The notes beneath the pieces are model-generated. The model was not told the DNA's origin and did not search any database. It worked only from the letters and a program-made list of their open reading frames with translations. A DNA stretch of 8,373 nt from Bacteroidota bacterium (GTDB lineage: Bacteria > Bacteroidota > Bacteroidia > B-17B0 > Aurantibacillaceae). The position numbers and the translations under genes are program-made. The stretch spans positions 1 to 8,373 of the forward strand of contig SYEI01000335.1 of the NCBI GenBank assembly GCA_005800865.1. The letters are read 5' to 3'. Positions 1 through 5,821 of this stretch are shown here, piece by piece; position 1 is the first letter of the stretch, and each line of letters begins with the position of its first letter.

Positions 1-367
1 GAGTAGCGCCAGCTAATGCTAACATATCGGCAACTAATTTAGCGCCAATTGCTACACGAGGTTGATCTTTTCTATCCTGACGAGCATACCCAAAATAAGG
101 TAACACGGCAATTATTTCTTTGGCAGACGCACGTTTAGCAGCATCTAACATCAATAATAATTCCATTAAATTATCAGCAGGTGGCATGGTTGACTGAATA
201 GCAAACACGCTTTGTCCACGAATACTTTCATCGTAAGACACCTGAATTTCCCCATCGCTAAAGCGATAATGAGACATTTTGCCCAAATCTTTACCATACG
301 ATTTTGCAATCTGTTCTGCTAAAGTGTTTGTAGCGCTACCTGAAAATATTCTAACGTCTGTTTCCAT
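1..367 (-). CDS. prs: Ribose-phosphate pyrophosphokinase, N-terminal part
   Basis: This enzyme makes phosphoribosyl pyrophosphate (PRPP) from ribose 5-phosphate and ATP in the cytosol, feeding purine, pyrimidine, histidine, tryptophan and NAD synthesis. The first 122 residues are visible, and the frame stays open to the left edge. The family is usually about 310 residues, so roughly 60% lies outside the window. I read METDVRIFSGSAT at the N-terminus, FSDGE at residues 36-40, and YFGYARQDRK at 91-100, which is the PRPP synthetase ATP-binding signature. DQPR and AIGAKLVADML follow. The ATG at 365-367 fits the family's usual start, and a well-formed promoter ends close upstream. It is divergent from the tRNA-Leu gene. 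I see no frameshift. Identification is by family recognition of the translated protein and is very secure. Confidence 0.97.
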   Translation of the reverse strand, partial: METDVRIFSGSATNTLAEQIAKSYGKDLGKMSHYRFSDGEIQVSYDESIRGQSVFAIQSTMPPADNLMELLLMLDAAKRASAKEIIAVLPYFGYARQDRKDQPRVAIGAKLVADMLALAGAT

Positions 368-384
368 GTTGTGTTTAAGGGACG

Positions 385-414
385 CAAATATAGTGTTTTT
401 AGGCATTTTGACAA
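385..414 (-). promoter_or_regulatory. Promoter of prs (Bacteroidota type)
   Basis: On the minus strand the -33 element TTG (412-414) is followed by exactly 19 bases and then TATATTTG (385-392). The second element is a perfect match to the Bacteroidota -7 consensus TAnnTTTG. Transcription would start around 378-380, leaving an untranslated leader of about 12 bases before the prs ATG. The motif match is seen in the sequence; its activity is inferred. Confidence 0.75.
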
Positions 415-442
415 TATTTTTGTCTGTTTTTTTGATAGAATA

Positions 443-472
443 TTGGTATAATTAAAATTCTGATTACATTTG
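443..472 (+). promoter_or_regulatory. Promoter of the tRNA-Leu gene (Bacteroidota type)
   Basis: TTG (443-445), 19 bases, then TACATTTG (465-472) matches the Bacteroidota consensus with ideal spacing. The expected start point is around 479-480, about 35 bases before the mature tRNA. It lies back to back with the prs promoter, and their -33 elements are about 30 bases apart. Confidence 0.7.
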
Positions 473-513
473 CAGCCCTTATTGTTGGGAAACTAGCAAA
501 AAGGGGTCTAAAT

Positions 514-592
514 GCCCAGCTGGCGGAATGGTAGACGCGCTGGTCTCAAACACCTGTGGGAAACCGTGCCGGTTCGAGTCCGGCGCTGGGTA
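514..592 (+). tRNA. tRNA-Leu (anticodon CAA)
   Basis: This is a 79-base class II tRNA that reads UUG codons. The acceptor arms GCCCAGC (514-520) and GCTGGGT (585-591) pair, with a G-U at the first position, and A592 is the discriminator base. The D-arm contains GGAATGGTAGAC. The anticodon loop CTCAAAC (545-551) carries CAA at 547-549. The T-arm GCCGG-TTCGAGT-CCGGC is perfect. A short extra variable arm (GG-GAAA-CC type) between the anticodon and T stems supports leucine. CCA is not encoded, since CGG follows the discriminator. The anticodon stem CTGGT/ACCTG has one T-T mismatch at its second pair, which I could not resolve with another register. The gene stands alone between its own promoter and terminator. 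Confidence 0.95.
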
Positions 593-597
593 CGGAT

Positions 598-640
598 AAA
601 CAAAAAAGGGTCAAAGCACAGCTTTAACCCTTTTTTGTTT
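598..640 (+). terminator. Intrinsic terminator of the tRNA-Leu gene
   Basis: A long hairpin starts six bases after the tRNA. The outer stem is AAACAAAAAAGGGT with ACCCTTTTTTGTTT (14 pairs). Then come one mismatch, an inner stem AAAGC/GCTTT and the loop ACA. The descending arm supplies the T-run. The stem has A-runs and T-runs on opposite sides, so it could also stop transcription arriving from the right. Confidence 0.85.
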
Positions 641-684
641 TCAGCCAGACATCAAGCTTTGCTTGAATGGAAGAATGGAAACAA

Positions 685-714
685 AAAAAGTAAATCCGCA
701 GGATTTTACTTTTT
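685..714 (+). terminator. Second terminator-like hairpin after tRNA-Leu
   Basis: AAAAAGTAAATCC (685-697), loop GCA, then GGATTTTACTTTTT (701-714) form a stem of 13 pairs with one bulged T, ending in a T-run. It lies about 45 bases after the first tRNA terminator and has the same A-run/T-run design. It may be a back-up terminator, or the end of a small transcript that has since decayed. It is weaker in GC content than the first. Confidence 0.5.
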
Positions 715-757
715 CATTTTCAAGACGACACAGAATGGTCCGCTGCTTTAGCAGCAA

Positions 758-771
758 TCCGGTGCTGGGTA
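758..771 (+). repeat. Near-copy of the tRNA-Leu 3' end
   Basis: These 14 bases match the last 14 bases of the tRNA-Leu gene (579-592) at 13 positions; the only difference is T for C at 763. A shorter shared 7-mer, GAATGGT, occurs at 733-739 and in the tRNA D-arm (526-532), in the same order. The segment could be a decayed partial tRNA duplicate, or the far attachment site left by an element that once used the tRNA 3' end. No integrase is present, and the two copies are only 179 bases apart. Chance is not excluded for so short a match. Confidence 0.35.
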
Positions 772-1035
772 AAAGTAAATGCCTTGTTTTATTGGGAGGT
801 ATCGCTATTTATAGAATAAAAATTTCCATGTCTTACCAAAAAATAAATACAACGAACAATTTTTTTTCACTTCTTTTTATAATTTCTATAATCTCTTGGT
901 ATATAAGCAAAATAGCCACTTATCAACGAAAGCTGTTAATTTCACAATGTTAAGAAAACAGCCTTAATGTTAATTTCATTTTCTAAAAATCCAATCATTT
1001 TTAATCAGCTTTGTATAAGTTATTATAAAGCTAAA

Positions 1036-1220
1036 AGACAAGCAAATTGCCTGTCTTCAAGATAGTTGAAAAAATGGTTACGGCTTGAATAGTACTTGCA
1101 ACTTCTCTGGAGATTCCAACCTCTGTAATGGGTTCCAAGGAAATGAAAACAAGTCGGGATTACATCCCAAGTGTATTCTACCATTTAGGCCTCAGACTCT
1201 GACCAGTTTGAGGCTTTTTT
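1036..1220 (+). ncRNA. Candidate structured RNA ending in a strong terminator (6S-like size)
   Basis: The segment is non-coding in all frames and ends in a textbook terminator. Upstream of that, three pairings are nested in order: AATGGT (1073-1078) with ACCATT (1180-1185), GAATA (1087-1091) with TATTC (1174-1178), and ACTTG (1094-1098) with CAAGT (1168-1172). Together they make one long rod broken by internal loops. Inside lie smaller pairings, for example AACC/GGTT (1118-1134) and GGGAT/ATCCC (1156-1168); the last shares one base with the third stem. A 5' hairpin AGACA/TGTCT (1036-1056) may or may not belong to the transcript. Length (about 110-185 nt) and the rod-with-bubbles shape resemble 6S RNA, but I do not recognise a specific conserved sequence. 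No clear promoter was found, so the 5' end is a guess. The RNA class is inference. Confidence 0.45.
1187..1220 (+). terminator. Strong intrinsic terminator
   Basis: GCCTCAGACT (1189-1198), a six-base loop, AGTTTGAGGC (1205-1214) and then six T. The ten-pair stem has a single G-U. It has more GC at its base than most of the surrounding sequence. No protein-coding gene on the plus strand precedes it for several hundred bases, which implies that an RNA transcript ends here. Confidence 0.85.
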
Positions 1221-1376
1221 AATACCGTTGAGTAAAATTAAGAAAATATATAAAAGAGAAATAACTTTAGTTTGAACATTGAATAAACATGAAGTTCAAT
1301 TTTGGTGAATAAGCTGAAAATCAGATGCATTTTTGTTAAAAAAGAATGTGTCATAATACATCTAGCACTCTCCTCT

Positions 1377-2399
1377 TCAATATCTCCTTCCGCAAATCCG
1401 TTCCCACAAGTCATTAAAACTTTCTTTCATGTTCATATTTTTTTCGTTGGCTTGTAGCATGCCCATGGTTTCGATGCCATTTTTTTGATAGAGCTTGTAA
1501 TGAAACACAAATGTTTTTTGCAATTCGCTTTCCTGCATGTTTGTTCTCCCAAACTTTACAGCATACATATTCAATGTATCGCCATTGCTTTGTGCAATCG
1601 TGTAGGGATCACTAAACCATCTTAATATCTCCACATCCTTTTTGCTTTTGCATTGTTGCATTAAATGTTGGTTACGCGGATAGCTATGCCAAGTCATAGG
1701 ATTTTGCTTGTGTAACAAACTGAACTCTCCAATAAAAACAGTGCTATCATTACTACCTACTGCATACCATAATACATTATTCAACATCGTTGGATTCGTC
1801 ATATAATGAGTAGCAGGAATATTATTTTTTGCAATTGATTCCTCAACTATATTGTTTGCTTGCACTTTATTAATAAAAGTCAATCCCAAATACGCAAAGC
1901 AATAGATTAAAGCCGCTCGTGATAACTTATACCTTCTTGTCTCATTTTTTCTATAAATAACAGCAATCAGAACCAAGATAAACATCGGTAACGTAAATAA
2001 TAAATCAACGATGGCAAGCGTATTTAAAGAGTAATTTTCATTAGTAAAAGGCAATAATAATTGAGTTCCAAAATTAGTACACCAATCCAACAAAGAGTGA
2101 CCCCATAAACACGCTAGTAAAAATAGAAACATGCGTTTAAAGGACACTTTTTGCTTAAACACTTTCACTAGCAACCATGCGATGGGTATCGCATACAATG
2201 TTTCAATAATTAAGGAATGGGTATGCGCTCTATGATCGCACATATAAGCGCGTGGATCAGTTAATCCCGTTACAAACAAATCAAAATCAGGAGCACTTTT
2301 GGCAATGGCTCCTAATAGCATTCCCCATCGTCCTATTTTCTTGCCTAAAAAGACTTCGCCAATAGCAGCGACAATAACTATGTGTGATAGAGAATCCAT
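1377..2399 (-). CDS. YdjM-family membrane-bound metal-dependent hydrolase
   Basis: This is a 340-residue inner-membrane protein of the YdjM family (DUF457, PF04307), annotated in many genomes as a putative metal-dependent hydrolase of unknown substrate. The family signatures are in order: MDSLSH at the very N-terminus (H6), PDFD at 37-40, HRAHTHSL at 56-63, HSLLD at 101-105 (H101, D105) followed by a GTQLLLPF stretch at 111-118, and DLLFTLP at 132-138. The His and Asp residues are the likely metal ligands. Hydrophobic helices lie at about 64-82, 88-107, 127-148 and 161-176. The C-terminal 160 residues are soluble, with no motif I know. The N-terminal motif fixes the ATG start. There is no Shine-Dalgarno sequence, as is usual in Bacteroidota. 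The gene stands alone between the candidate RNA and a divergent gene. E. coli ydjM is SOS-controlled, but I see no LexA-type site here. Confidence 0.85.
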   Translation of the reverse strand: MDSLSHIVIVAAIGEVFLGKKIGRWGMLLGAIAKSAPDFDLFVTGLTDPRAYMCDHRAHTHSLIIETLYAIPIAWLLVKVFKQKVSFKRMFLFLLACLWGHSLLDWCTNFGTQLLLPFTNENYSLNTLAIVDLLFTLPMFILVLIAVIYRKNETRRYKLSRAALIYCFAYLGLTFINKVQANNIVEESIAKNNIPATHYMTNPTMLNNVLWYAVGSNDSTVFIGEFSLLHKQNPMTWHSYPRNQHLMQQCKSKKDVEILRWFSDPYTIAQSNGDTLNMYAVKFGRTNMQESELQKTFVFHYKLYQKNGIETMGMLQANEKNMNMKESFNDLWERICGRRY

Positions 2400-2421
2400 T
2401 TAAGTATTTTAAAATAGTAGT

Positions 2422-2451
2422 CAAATATCCGAAAAACTTATTACTTTAAAC
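2422..2451 (-). promoter_or_regulatory. Possible promoter of the YdjM-family gene
   Basis: On the minus strand GATATTTG (2422-2429) matches the Bacteroidota -7 element TAnnTTTG except at its first base. A T-rich GTTT sits at about -33 with 19 bases between, instead of TTTG. Transcription would start about 15 bases before the ATG. This is a partial match only. Confidence 0.3.
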
Positions 2452-2635
2452 TCATTAACATTTCAATAACAATTTGTAAAGACAAAACTAAAACTTTTAT
2501 GTTTTACGAACTATCCCTAAAGCCTTTAAATCATAGCATTTGGCAAAGCCTTGATGCCTTATGGGCAGATTTTAAGTGTAAAAAATAATACATAAGTTTT
2601 CAATTTCTTTAGTAATTTTACTTTTATAAATTAAA

Positions 2636-3028
2636 ATGATGCCAAATAAAAAATCAGTTTTAGTAATAGGAATAGATCCAAAATGTATTGATTTTTCCTC
2701 TCCAGAATTTACAGCAATGCCAGGCATTACTGCCGAAAAAGTATTCATGGGAATTACAGGTTCCATTAATGCACTCAATGATATTGGTTACGATGCCGAA
2801 TTGTGTTGGACAGATTTAGGTAAAACTGCTATTGAGACTATAAAAACACATTTGCAAAAAAGACCTTTTGATTGCGTATTAATTGGAGCAGGAATTAGAA
2901 AAGTAGATTCAAATTTTAGCTTATTCGAAAACATGATAAACGTTGTTCATGAGTATGCCCCGAAAGCCAAAATTTGTTTTAATACAAATCCAATGGATAC
3001 GGTACAATCGGTTCAGCGCTGGGTTTAA
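2636..3028 (+). CDS. Conserved protein of unknown function, 130 residues
   Basis: I do not know its function. The protein looks like a widespread conserved hypothetical family seen in several phyla. It opens with a beta strand and glycine turn (SVLVIGIDP, residues 7-15) followed by an IDFSSPEF segment. It continues with GITAEKVFMGI (about 30-40), a WTDLGKTA segment (about 58-65), FDCVLIGAGIRK (about 79-90), and a C-terminal block with LFENMINVVHEYAP, ICFNTNP and a terminal VQRWV. The alternating strand/helix pattern suggests a small Rossmann-like or receiver-like alpha/beta fold, with no signal peptide or membrane segment. The gene begins ATGATG, so translation may start at 2636 or 2639. Its stop overlaps the stop of the convergent alkylation-repair gene. 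Length and both ends look complete. Confidence 0.8.
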   Translation: MMPNKKSVLVIGIDPKCIDFSSPEFTAMPGITAEKVFMGITGSINALNDIGYDAELCWTDLGKTAIETIKTHLQKRPFDCVLIGAGIRKVDSNFSLFENMINVVHEYAPKAKICFNTNPMDTVQSVQRWV

Positions 3029-3732
3029 CACCTAGCCATTTTTTTCTTTTTACCAAGTGTTCCTTTATCTTTTACTTTATTAATATAAATGGCGGCATCT
3101 GGCACTTTACATGCTGTGCCATCGGTATTCACTTTTATAGCACCAATTTTTTTAGAAGCATTCATCGCTGCATCTGTTAAAGCTGGTACAAAACATCCTG
3201 CTGCAATCACAAAACTATTCATGTTTGATCGTACTCTGTTGCTAACTCCATGAATTTCTTTTTCAACCCGTGTGATTAATTTTTTTAAGGCAGGAATATC
3301 TAATTCACTATCTGGCTTAATTGACATCACGCTTGATAACGTTGCCCAACCAGCGGTTGCAACATGTTCGGTTTTTGAATCAATCCACTCTAAGGCTAAC
3401 TCATAACCAAAATGACTTTCAGCAGCAATCCATGGCACCGCGTATTCACTAATATTAGTTGACTCTGCTTGTTTTACCCAAAGTGATAAATCCTTTTTGG
3501 TCATTTTATCTTCATCAGCAATCAATCCTGCTAAATACATAGCATCAGCATTGCCAGTAGCATAAAGATCTTTAGCCAGCTGATAATCTTTCTTCACTTT
3601 TTTCTGAATCACTTTCAAGTATTCAATCTTCACACCAAAAAGAGGTTCTTTAATGCCATGTTTCAAAAATATGTTTTTCACGCCATCATTTCCTTTGGCT
3701 TCTAATTCAGCCATAATGTCTTTTACTGTCAT
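3025..3732 (-). CDS. AlkD-like DNA alkylation repair protein
   Basis: This is a 235-residue all-helical HEAT-like repeat protein of the AlkD superfamily (PF08713). The founding members are glycosylases that remove N3- and N7-alkylated bases from DNA. Recognisable segments are LFGVKIEYLK (31-40), AMYLAGLIAD (64-73), EYAVPWIAAES (96-106), GWATLSSVMS (128-137), NRVRSNMNSFVIAAG (165-179) and TACKVPDAAIYI (206-217). The tail is basic (KKKKMARC), which would suit DNA contact. In Bacillus cereus AlkD the catalytic residues are W109, D113 and R148. Here the equivalent region appears to read W101-x3-E105, a Glu in place of Asp. That alignment is by eye and needs checking. Glycosylase activity should therefore not be assumed. 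Convergent stop codons overlap with the upstream conserved gene, and no terminator separates them. Confidence 0.85.
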   Translation of the reverse strand: MTVKDIMAELEAKGNDGVKNIFLKHGIKEPLFGVKIEYLKVIQKKVKKDYQLAKDLYATGNADAMYLAGLIADEDKMTKKDLSLWVKQAESTNISEYAVPWIAAESHFGYELALEWIDSKTEHVATAGWATLSSVMSIKPDSELDIPALKKLITRVEKEIHGVSNRVRSNMNSFVIAAGCFVPALTDAAMNASKKIGAIKVNTDGTACKVPDAAIYINKVKDKGTLGKKKKMARC

Positions 3733-3805
3733 TGTTCAGATAGTTTATATACATAAAACTAATAAATTTATTTTTAAATTAGTCTATTCTTAATTTAAAT
3801 CTCCA

Positions 3806-4294
3806 TTGAAACCACTAGTAGATAAACTCTCTCTTTTAGAAAAATTTCCTGGCAAAGGCGGTTGGACATTTACTCGCATTCCCGAAATACCACAAGATAA
3901 AAAAGCGCATTTTGGTTGGGTAAAAGTAAGAGGTACCATTGATGGTTATGAAATTAGAAAATACCATTTGATGCCCATGGGAAATGGCATGTTATTTTTG
4001 CCTGTGAAAGCAGAAATTAGAAAACATACCAAGAAAAAAGAAGGTGATTTTGTACATGTGATTTTGTATCCTGATAACGAACCTTTAGAAGTTCCAGATG
4101 AAATGTTGATGTGTTTACAAGATGAACCAGAAGCTTTGCATTTTTTTAATTCCATCTCCGAAAGCGAACAGAAATTTTACATTCAATGGATTTACTCCGC
4201 TAAAAAAGAAGAAACAAAAATTGATCGATTAGCAAAAACCATTAGTCGTTTGCATAAGAAATTAAAACTATATGATAAAGAAAAGACGGATTAA
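3806..4294 (+). CDS. DUF1905 / YdeI (OmpD-associated) fusion protein, TTG start
   Basis: This 162-residue cytosolic protein carries two domains that often occur together. The N-terminal DUF1905 beta-barrel-like domain (about 14-92) shows GGWTF (18-22), VRGTIDG (41-47), LMPMGNG (55-61), LPVKAEIRK (65-73) and EGD (79-81). The C-terminal YdeI/OmpD-associated helical domain (about 94-149) shows VPDEM, FYIQWIYSAKKEETKIDRLA and a helical end. The biochemical function is unknown. The start is TTG. The frame has an in-frame TAA 15 bases upstream and no ATG before residue 57, which would remove half of the first domain. KPLVDK followed by LLEKFPGKGGW right after the TTG matches how I remember relatives beginning. 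The gene is divergent from the AlkD-like gene over a 73-base AT-rich gap with no clear promoter. Confidence 0.85.
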   Translation: MKPLVDKLSLLEKFPGKGGWTFTRIPEIPQDKKAHFGWVKVRGTIDGYEIRKYHLMPMGNGMLFLPVKAEIRKHTKKKEGDFVHVILYPDNEPLEVPDEMLMCLQDEPEALHFFNSISESEQKFYIQWIYSAKKEETKIDRLAKTISRLHKKLKLYDKEKTD

Positions 4295-4301
4295 ATTATA
4301 A

Positions 4302-4327
4302 AAAGACTCGTCTTTCAATTCCGATTT
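4302..4327 (+). terminator. Weak terminator-like hairpin after the DUF1905/YdeI gene
   Basis: AAAGA (4302-4306), loop CTCG, TCTTT (4311-4315), followed ten bases later by a run of T. The stem is only five pairs and the T-run is not adjacent, so termination may be partial. Read-through into the next plus-strand gene, 90 bases away, is possible. A second small hairpin AGATT/AATCT lies at 4340-4355. Confidence 0.25.
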
Positions 4328-4384
4328 TTTTCATAAATTAGATTGTCCGTAATCTTTTCCTTTTAAACTTTAAAAAAGAATCAT

Positions 4385-5806
4385 TTGAAAAAGAATTTAC
4401 TTGTACTACTTGCATTGTTTTTGATAAAAACAATGCAATCTCAATGTTTGCAGCCTGTAAACTTTCAGCTACAAAAAAATTTGGCAATGCCTTTTCCTAC
4501 CATTCAGCTAAATATGACTGCACACAGAGATACATCTGCCTCAAAACCCTATTTATATATCTCGGGCAAAGGTGCTGGTTTACTAATTTATAATATTTCA
4601 AGTATTACATCCCCTACTTTGGTAACTACTATAGGAATTTCATCTTTTAATGGGCTGCATGTGATTATCTCAACTCAATCAGGAAATTATTTGTATTTAG
4701 CATTAGGCGATCATTTTAACGCAAGTGCTCAAAAATCCGGAATGGCAATTGTTAACATTTCAAATCCAGCTAGTCCCACCGTAACAGCAACATATTCATT
4801 TACTGCAAATAGTGGGGCGGGTCAGGTAGCTGTAGAAGGAAATTACGCTTATCTATCTGCCATGCAAAATGGAATTATCGTTTTAAATGTTACTAATAAA
4901 TCAAACATTATTCAAGAATCCGTTTTTAAACCGAGTATACATTTTCCTAAAATAAATCCTGATGCTTCTGAACAACTAAAAATTAATGTGAGACAAATTG
5001 CTGCTAAAAATGATATTTTGTATGTATGTTATGATGCGGGAGGCGTTCGCATTGTAAATGCAACTAACAAAACAACTTTAGTGGAAACAGGACAATATTC
5101 AAATCCTGCTTTAATTAATAGAGCTAGAGCGTATAATAATTTAGTACTTAATGATTCATTAGTTTATGTGGCAACAGATTATTGTGGAATGGAAATATTA
5201 AATGTAAAAGACACTTCACAAATTACACAAACAAGTTGGTGGAACCCATGGAATTGTGAAACTGCATCAAATACCTGGACCAACAGTCAAGGACATACTA
5301 ACGAAATTGAATTTGATCCAACTTGTAAATTAATCTTTATGAGTGCTGGCAGAAGCGATGTGTTTGCTATCAATGTAAATAATCCTCTAGCTCCAGATTC
5401 ATGTGCAAGATTTGGAATTCCAACAGATAGTTTAGGAAGTTGGGGAATTGGCAGATACAATAATCAGTTATATGTATCATATATTTATGCTGCAATTCCA
5501 TTTTATGCAAATTGGGGAGGAACAAAAATTTTAACTTACGATAATAACTGCAGCTCAACAGGAATACAGAAGCTGAAATTCAAAGAAGAAGTAAGTCTAT
5601 TTCCAAATCCAGTTATCAGCAATTTATACTTAAACAATTTAACGAATGAGTCATGGCATTACAAAATAATAAATGCTTTAGGTCAAGAATGTAAAGTTGG
5701 AGAGTCCTTAAATAATATAGATGTGTCTGAACTAAAGGCAGGCAATTACTCCATTAGATTGTTTTCAAAAACCAGTTCAAAAACTATAAAGTTTATAAAA
5801 GAGTAA
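4385..5806 (+). CDS. Secreted propeller-repeat protein with T9SS type A sorting domain, TTG start
   Basis: This 473-residue protein is probably exported by Sec and then across the outer membrane by the type IX system. Residues 1-20 form a signal peptide (KKN charge, then a leucine-rich core, ending SQ). About seven repeats of a strand-glycine-strand-NISNP type follow, starting near residues 57, 102, 154, 211, 259, 316 and 361. Each has a Y-hydrophobic-hydrophobic start and a closing hydrophobic-N-hydrophobic strand. They resemble LVIVD/LVIVP repeats and suggest a seven-bladed beta-propeller. Residues 404-473 form the type A sorting domain: LFPNPV (405-410), a Lys/Gly-rich middle with LKAGNYSIRLF, and a charged end KFIKE. 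The ligand or role is unknown. The start is TTG, as the upstream frame reaches a TAA without an ATG. Without it the signal peptide would lose its basic head. Confidence 0.85.
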   Translation: MKKNLLVLLALFLIKTMQSQCLQPVNFQLQKNLAMPFPTIQLNMTAHRDTSASKPYLYISGKGAGLLIYNISSITSPTLVTTIGISSFNGLHVIISTQSGNYLYLALGDHFNASAQKSGMAIVNISNPASPTVTATYSFTANSGAGQVAVEGNYAYLSAMQNGIIVLNVTNKSNIIQESVFKPSIHFPKINPDASEQLKINVRQIAAKNDILYVCYDAGGVRIVNATNKTTLVETGQYSNPALINRARAYNNLVLNDSLVYVATDYCGMEILNVKDTSQITQTSWWNPWNCETASNTWTNSQGHTNEIEFDPTCKLIFMSAGRSDVFAINVNNPLAPDSCARFGIPTDSLGSWGIGRYNNQLYVSYIYAAIPFYANWGGTKILTYDNNCSSTGIQKLKFKEEVSLFPNPVISNLYLNNLTNESWHYKIINALGQECKVGESLNNIDVSELKAGNYSIRLFSKTSSKTIKFIKE

Positions 5807-5821
5807 TTGTATTACTCTTTT
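5797..5821. terminator. Bidirectional terminator shared by two convergent genes
   Basis: AAAAGAGTAAT (5797-5807), loop TGT (5808-5810), ATTACTCTTTT (5811-5821): a perfect eleven-pair stem with an A-run on one side and a T-run on the other, so it reads as a terminator on both strands. The stop codons of the propeller gene (5804-5806) and the YitT gene (5812-5814) lie inside the two arms. The stop codon is therefore part of the stem for both genes. Confidence 0.8.

Larger units (their letters stand above)
641..1035. other. About 400 bases without a convincing gene
   Basis: This stretch holds a second terminator-like hairpin (685-714), small hairpins at 653-665 and 742-755, and a near-copy of the tRNA 3' end (758-771). 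The rest is very AT-rich. The open frames crossing it overlap the tRNA or the hairpins, and their translations look like no family I know. A 41-codon ATG frame at 828-953 could encode a short hydrophobic peptide. It has no ribosome binding site or promoter I can defend, so I do not call it. Confidence 0.6.

Noticed and set aside
512..751. Open frame of 79 codons on the plus strand
   Set aside because: It runs through the whole tRNA-Leu gene and both hairpins; the translation resembles no protein.
663..953. Open frame of 96 codons, and its shorter ATG version at 828-953 (41 codons, hydrophobic middle)
   Set aside because: The long version overlaps the second hairpin and the tRNA-like repeat. 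The short version could be a small membrane peptide, but it has no promoter, no properly spaced ribosome site and low-complexity AT-rich composition.
1272..1299. Inverted repeat TTGAAC / GTTCAA with a 16-base spacer
   Set aside because: Six-base arms in AT-rich sequence are expected by chance, and there is no T-run or promoter next to it.
2499..2588. A 29-codon ATG frame upstream of the conserved 130-residue gene
   Set aside because: Too short to support; no recognisable family and no promoter matching the lineage consensus.
2572..2778. Minus-strand open frame of 68 codons
   Set aside because: Shadow of the conserved plus-strand gene at 2636-3028.
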